Below, in pieces: positions 63,267 to 64,000 of a stretch of 64,000 nt of DNA. The notes under the pieces were generated by a model that worked only from the letters and a program-made list of their open reading frames with translations, searched no databases and was not told the origin of the DNA. How positions within the stretch are numbered: the first letter of the stretch is position 1; each line of letters opens with the position of its first letter. Made by a program: the position numbers and the translations under genes. The DNA is from an uncultured Paracoccaceae bacterium (GTDB taxonomy: Bacteria > Pseudomonadota > Alphaproteobacteria > Rhodobacterales > Rhodobacteraceae), in assembly GCA_937146765.1 (NCBI GenBank), contig CAKZRP010000024.1:28830-92829 (forward strand), given 5' to 3'.

Positions 63267-64000
63267 TCACGCCAGAGCAGCCTCAACACCCGCGCCAATG
63301 CGCAAGAGCGCCTCCTCGCAATTGGGCTGGCCGATCACCTGCAACCCGCAGGAGGGAGTACCTGTGGGCAAGGAGAGGGCGCAGACGCCCATGAGGTTGC
63401 CGATACGCGTATTGCGCAGTGCCATCAGGTTGGATTTGACGTAATACGCATGGTCGCCTTGCAGCCGCTCAAGGTTCGGCGGCAAGATCGGCGCCGCAGG
63501 GGCCAGCACCGCATCATAGCCCGCAACCGCCTGATCCCAGACCATCCGAACCTGTTCGAGCTTGGCCCAGGCGGCGACATAATCGGCCCCCGAATGCTCC
63601 GCACCCGAACGGAAGCGGGCGAGGATTTCCGGAAACATCAGATGCGGCGCCGCCTCGATCACGTCTTTCCACAGACCGTAGGCTTCGGTGGTGAAGAGGA
63701 TCGCCGAGAGCGCCATCGCCTCCGGCAGCTGCGACACCTCCAGAGGTACGATTTCCGCCCCGGCGGCGCGCAGTTTCTCGAGTGCTGCGGCATGGGCGGC
63801 GGCGACCTCGGGGGCGAGGTCATCCTGCGCCACGGTCCGCAGATCGGCAAAGCGCTTGCCCTCGACACTGGCGCCCTCCAGATCGACGGTCTTGCTGTTG
63901 CCCTCGATCAGCGACAGCATCAACGCCGCATCCTCCACCGTCCGGGCCAAGGGGCCAATGGTGTCGAACTTCAAACAAAGCGGGATCACCCCCTCAAGGC
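63267..64000 (-). CDS. Amidase signature family protein, C-terminal part (gene cut by window edge)
   Basis: The frame is open through base 64000 (codons read Leu-Glu-Gly-Val-Ile-Pro) so the gene continues beyond the window, and the Ser-cisSer-Lys catalytic triad lies in the missing part. The visible about 244 residues begin with PLCLKFDTIGPLARTVEDAA, the amidase-typical segment following the signature, and end with SLPTGTPSCGLQVIGQPNCE, the conserved C-terminal segment. The substrate amide is unknown. It is upstream of the aminotransferase on the same strand, with 108 bases between. Confidence 0.87.
   Translation of the reverse strand, partial: LEGVIPLCLKFDTIGPLARTVEDAALMLSLIEGNSKTVDLEGASVEGKRFADLRTVAQDDLAPEVAAAHAAALEKLRAAGAEIVPLEVSQLPEAMALSAILFTTEAYGLWKDVIEAAPHLMFPEILARFRSGAEHSGADYVAAWAKLEQVRMVWDQAVAGYDAVLAPAAPILPPNLERLQGDHAYYVKSNLMALRNTRIGNLMGVCALSLPTGTPSCGLQVIGQPNCEEALLRIGAGVEAALA

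Overview
This window looks like core chromosome of a marine Roseobacter-group bacterium (Rhodobacteraceae, Alphaproteobacteria). The evidence is high GC with strong third-position GC bias, large antisense ORFs typical of such DNA, and characteristic family neighbourhoods: ftsK-lolA next to a DapC-like aminotransferase and an amidase; paired M16 peptidases with a DUF3035 lipoprotein, lspA and purH; FAD/GcvT demethylating oxidoreductases; a small RTX protein; an ALDH16-type double aldehyde dehydrogenase. The species cannot be named from this alone. I see no tRNA, rRNA, CRISPR array, prophage or insertion sequence. Both ends cut genes: a histidine phosphatase on the left and an amidase on the right.

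Layout. 1-3.4 kb: histidine phosphatase fragment, GST, and a two-gene saccharopine pathway for lysine. 3.5-9.6 kb: orphan PAS histidine kinase, DUF3775 protein, and a minus-strand run mutL > rmuC > membrane class III nucleotide cyclase. 9.7-13.6 kb: Mn/Fe/Zn-type ABC importer (binding protein, ATPase, two permeases, one with an extra C-terminal domain), preceded by a pair of Fur-family-like operators and divergent from deoC. 13.8-17.2 kb: deoC and the double ALDH, a likely deoxyribose catabolic pair. 17.4-26.9 kb: secreted small protein, then minus-strand envelope and housekeeping genes (M16 pair, DUF3035 lipoprotein, lspA, purH, heparinase-like, rsmB). 27-37 kb: SDHAF4-like protein, dapB, rbfA, phosphodiester glycosidase, truB, DUF1643, RTX protein, rpsO, CobW GTPase with a Zur-like box, and pnp. 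rbfA, truB, rpsO and pnp form the usual translation/RNA-processing neighbourhood with insertions.

37-45 kb: two glycosyltransferase-type genes, 1-Cys peroxiredoxin, ALDH, AraC regulator, RluA-type pseudouridine synthase, HxlR regulator divergent from an MdaB-like quinone reductase, rarD. 45.3-51.9 kb: a minus-strand cluster of two paralogous DMGDH/sarcosine-dehydrogenase-like enzymes, a GFA-fold protein, a LysE exporter and an XRE-cupin regulator with two 25-bp operator-like dyads; it reads as an N-methyl amine (betaine-derived) catabolic unit with formaldehyde handling. 52-57.9 kb: free-methionine-sulfoxide reductase, thiolase, a STAS/anti-sigma-kinase pair, a cytoplasmic GGT-like enzyme, HspQ and an SLT lipoprotein. 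57.9-64 kb: lolA, ftsK, aminotransferase, amidase.

No gene block is clearly foreign. The most promising items are regulatory or architectural: the metal-response sites, the double operator, the permease fusion, an 18-bp palindrome resembling an expanded parS, and a dispersed intergenic repeat family.
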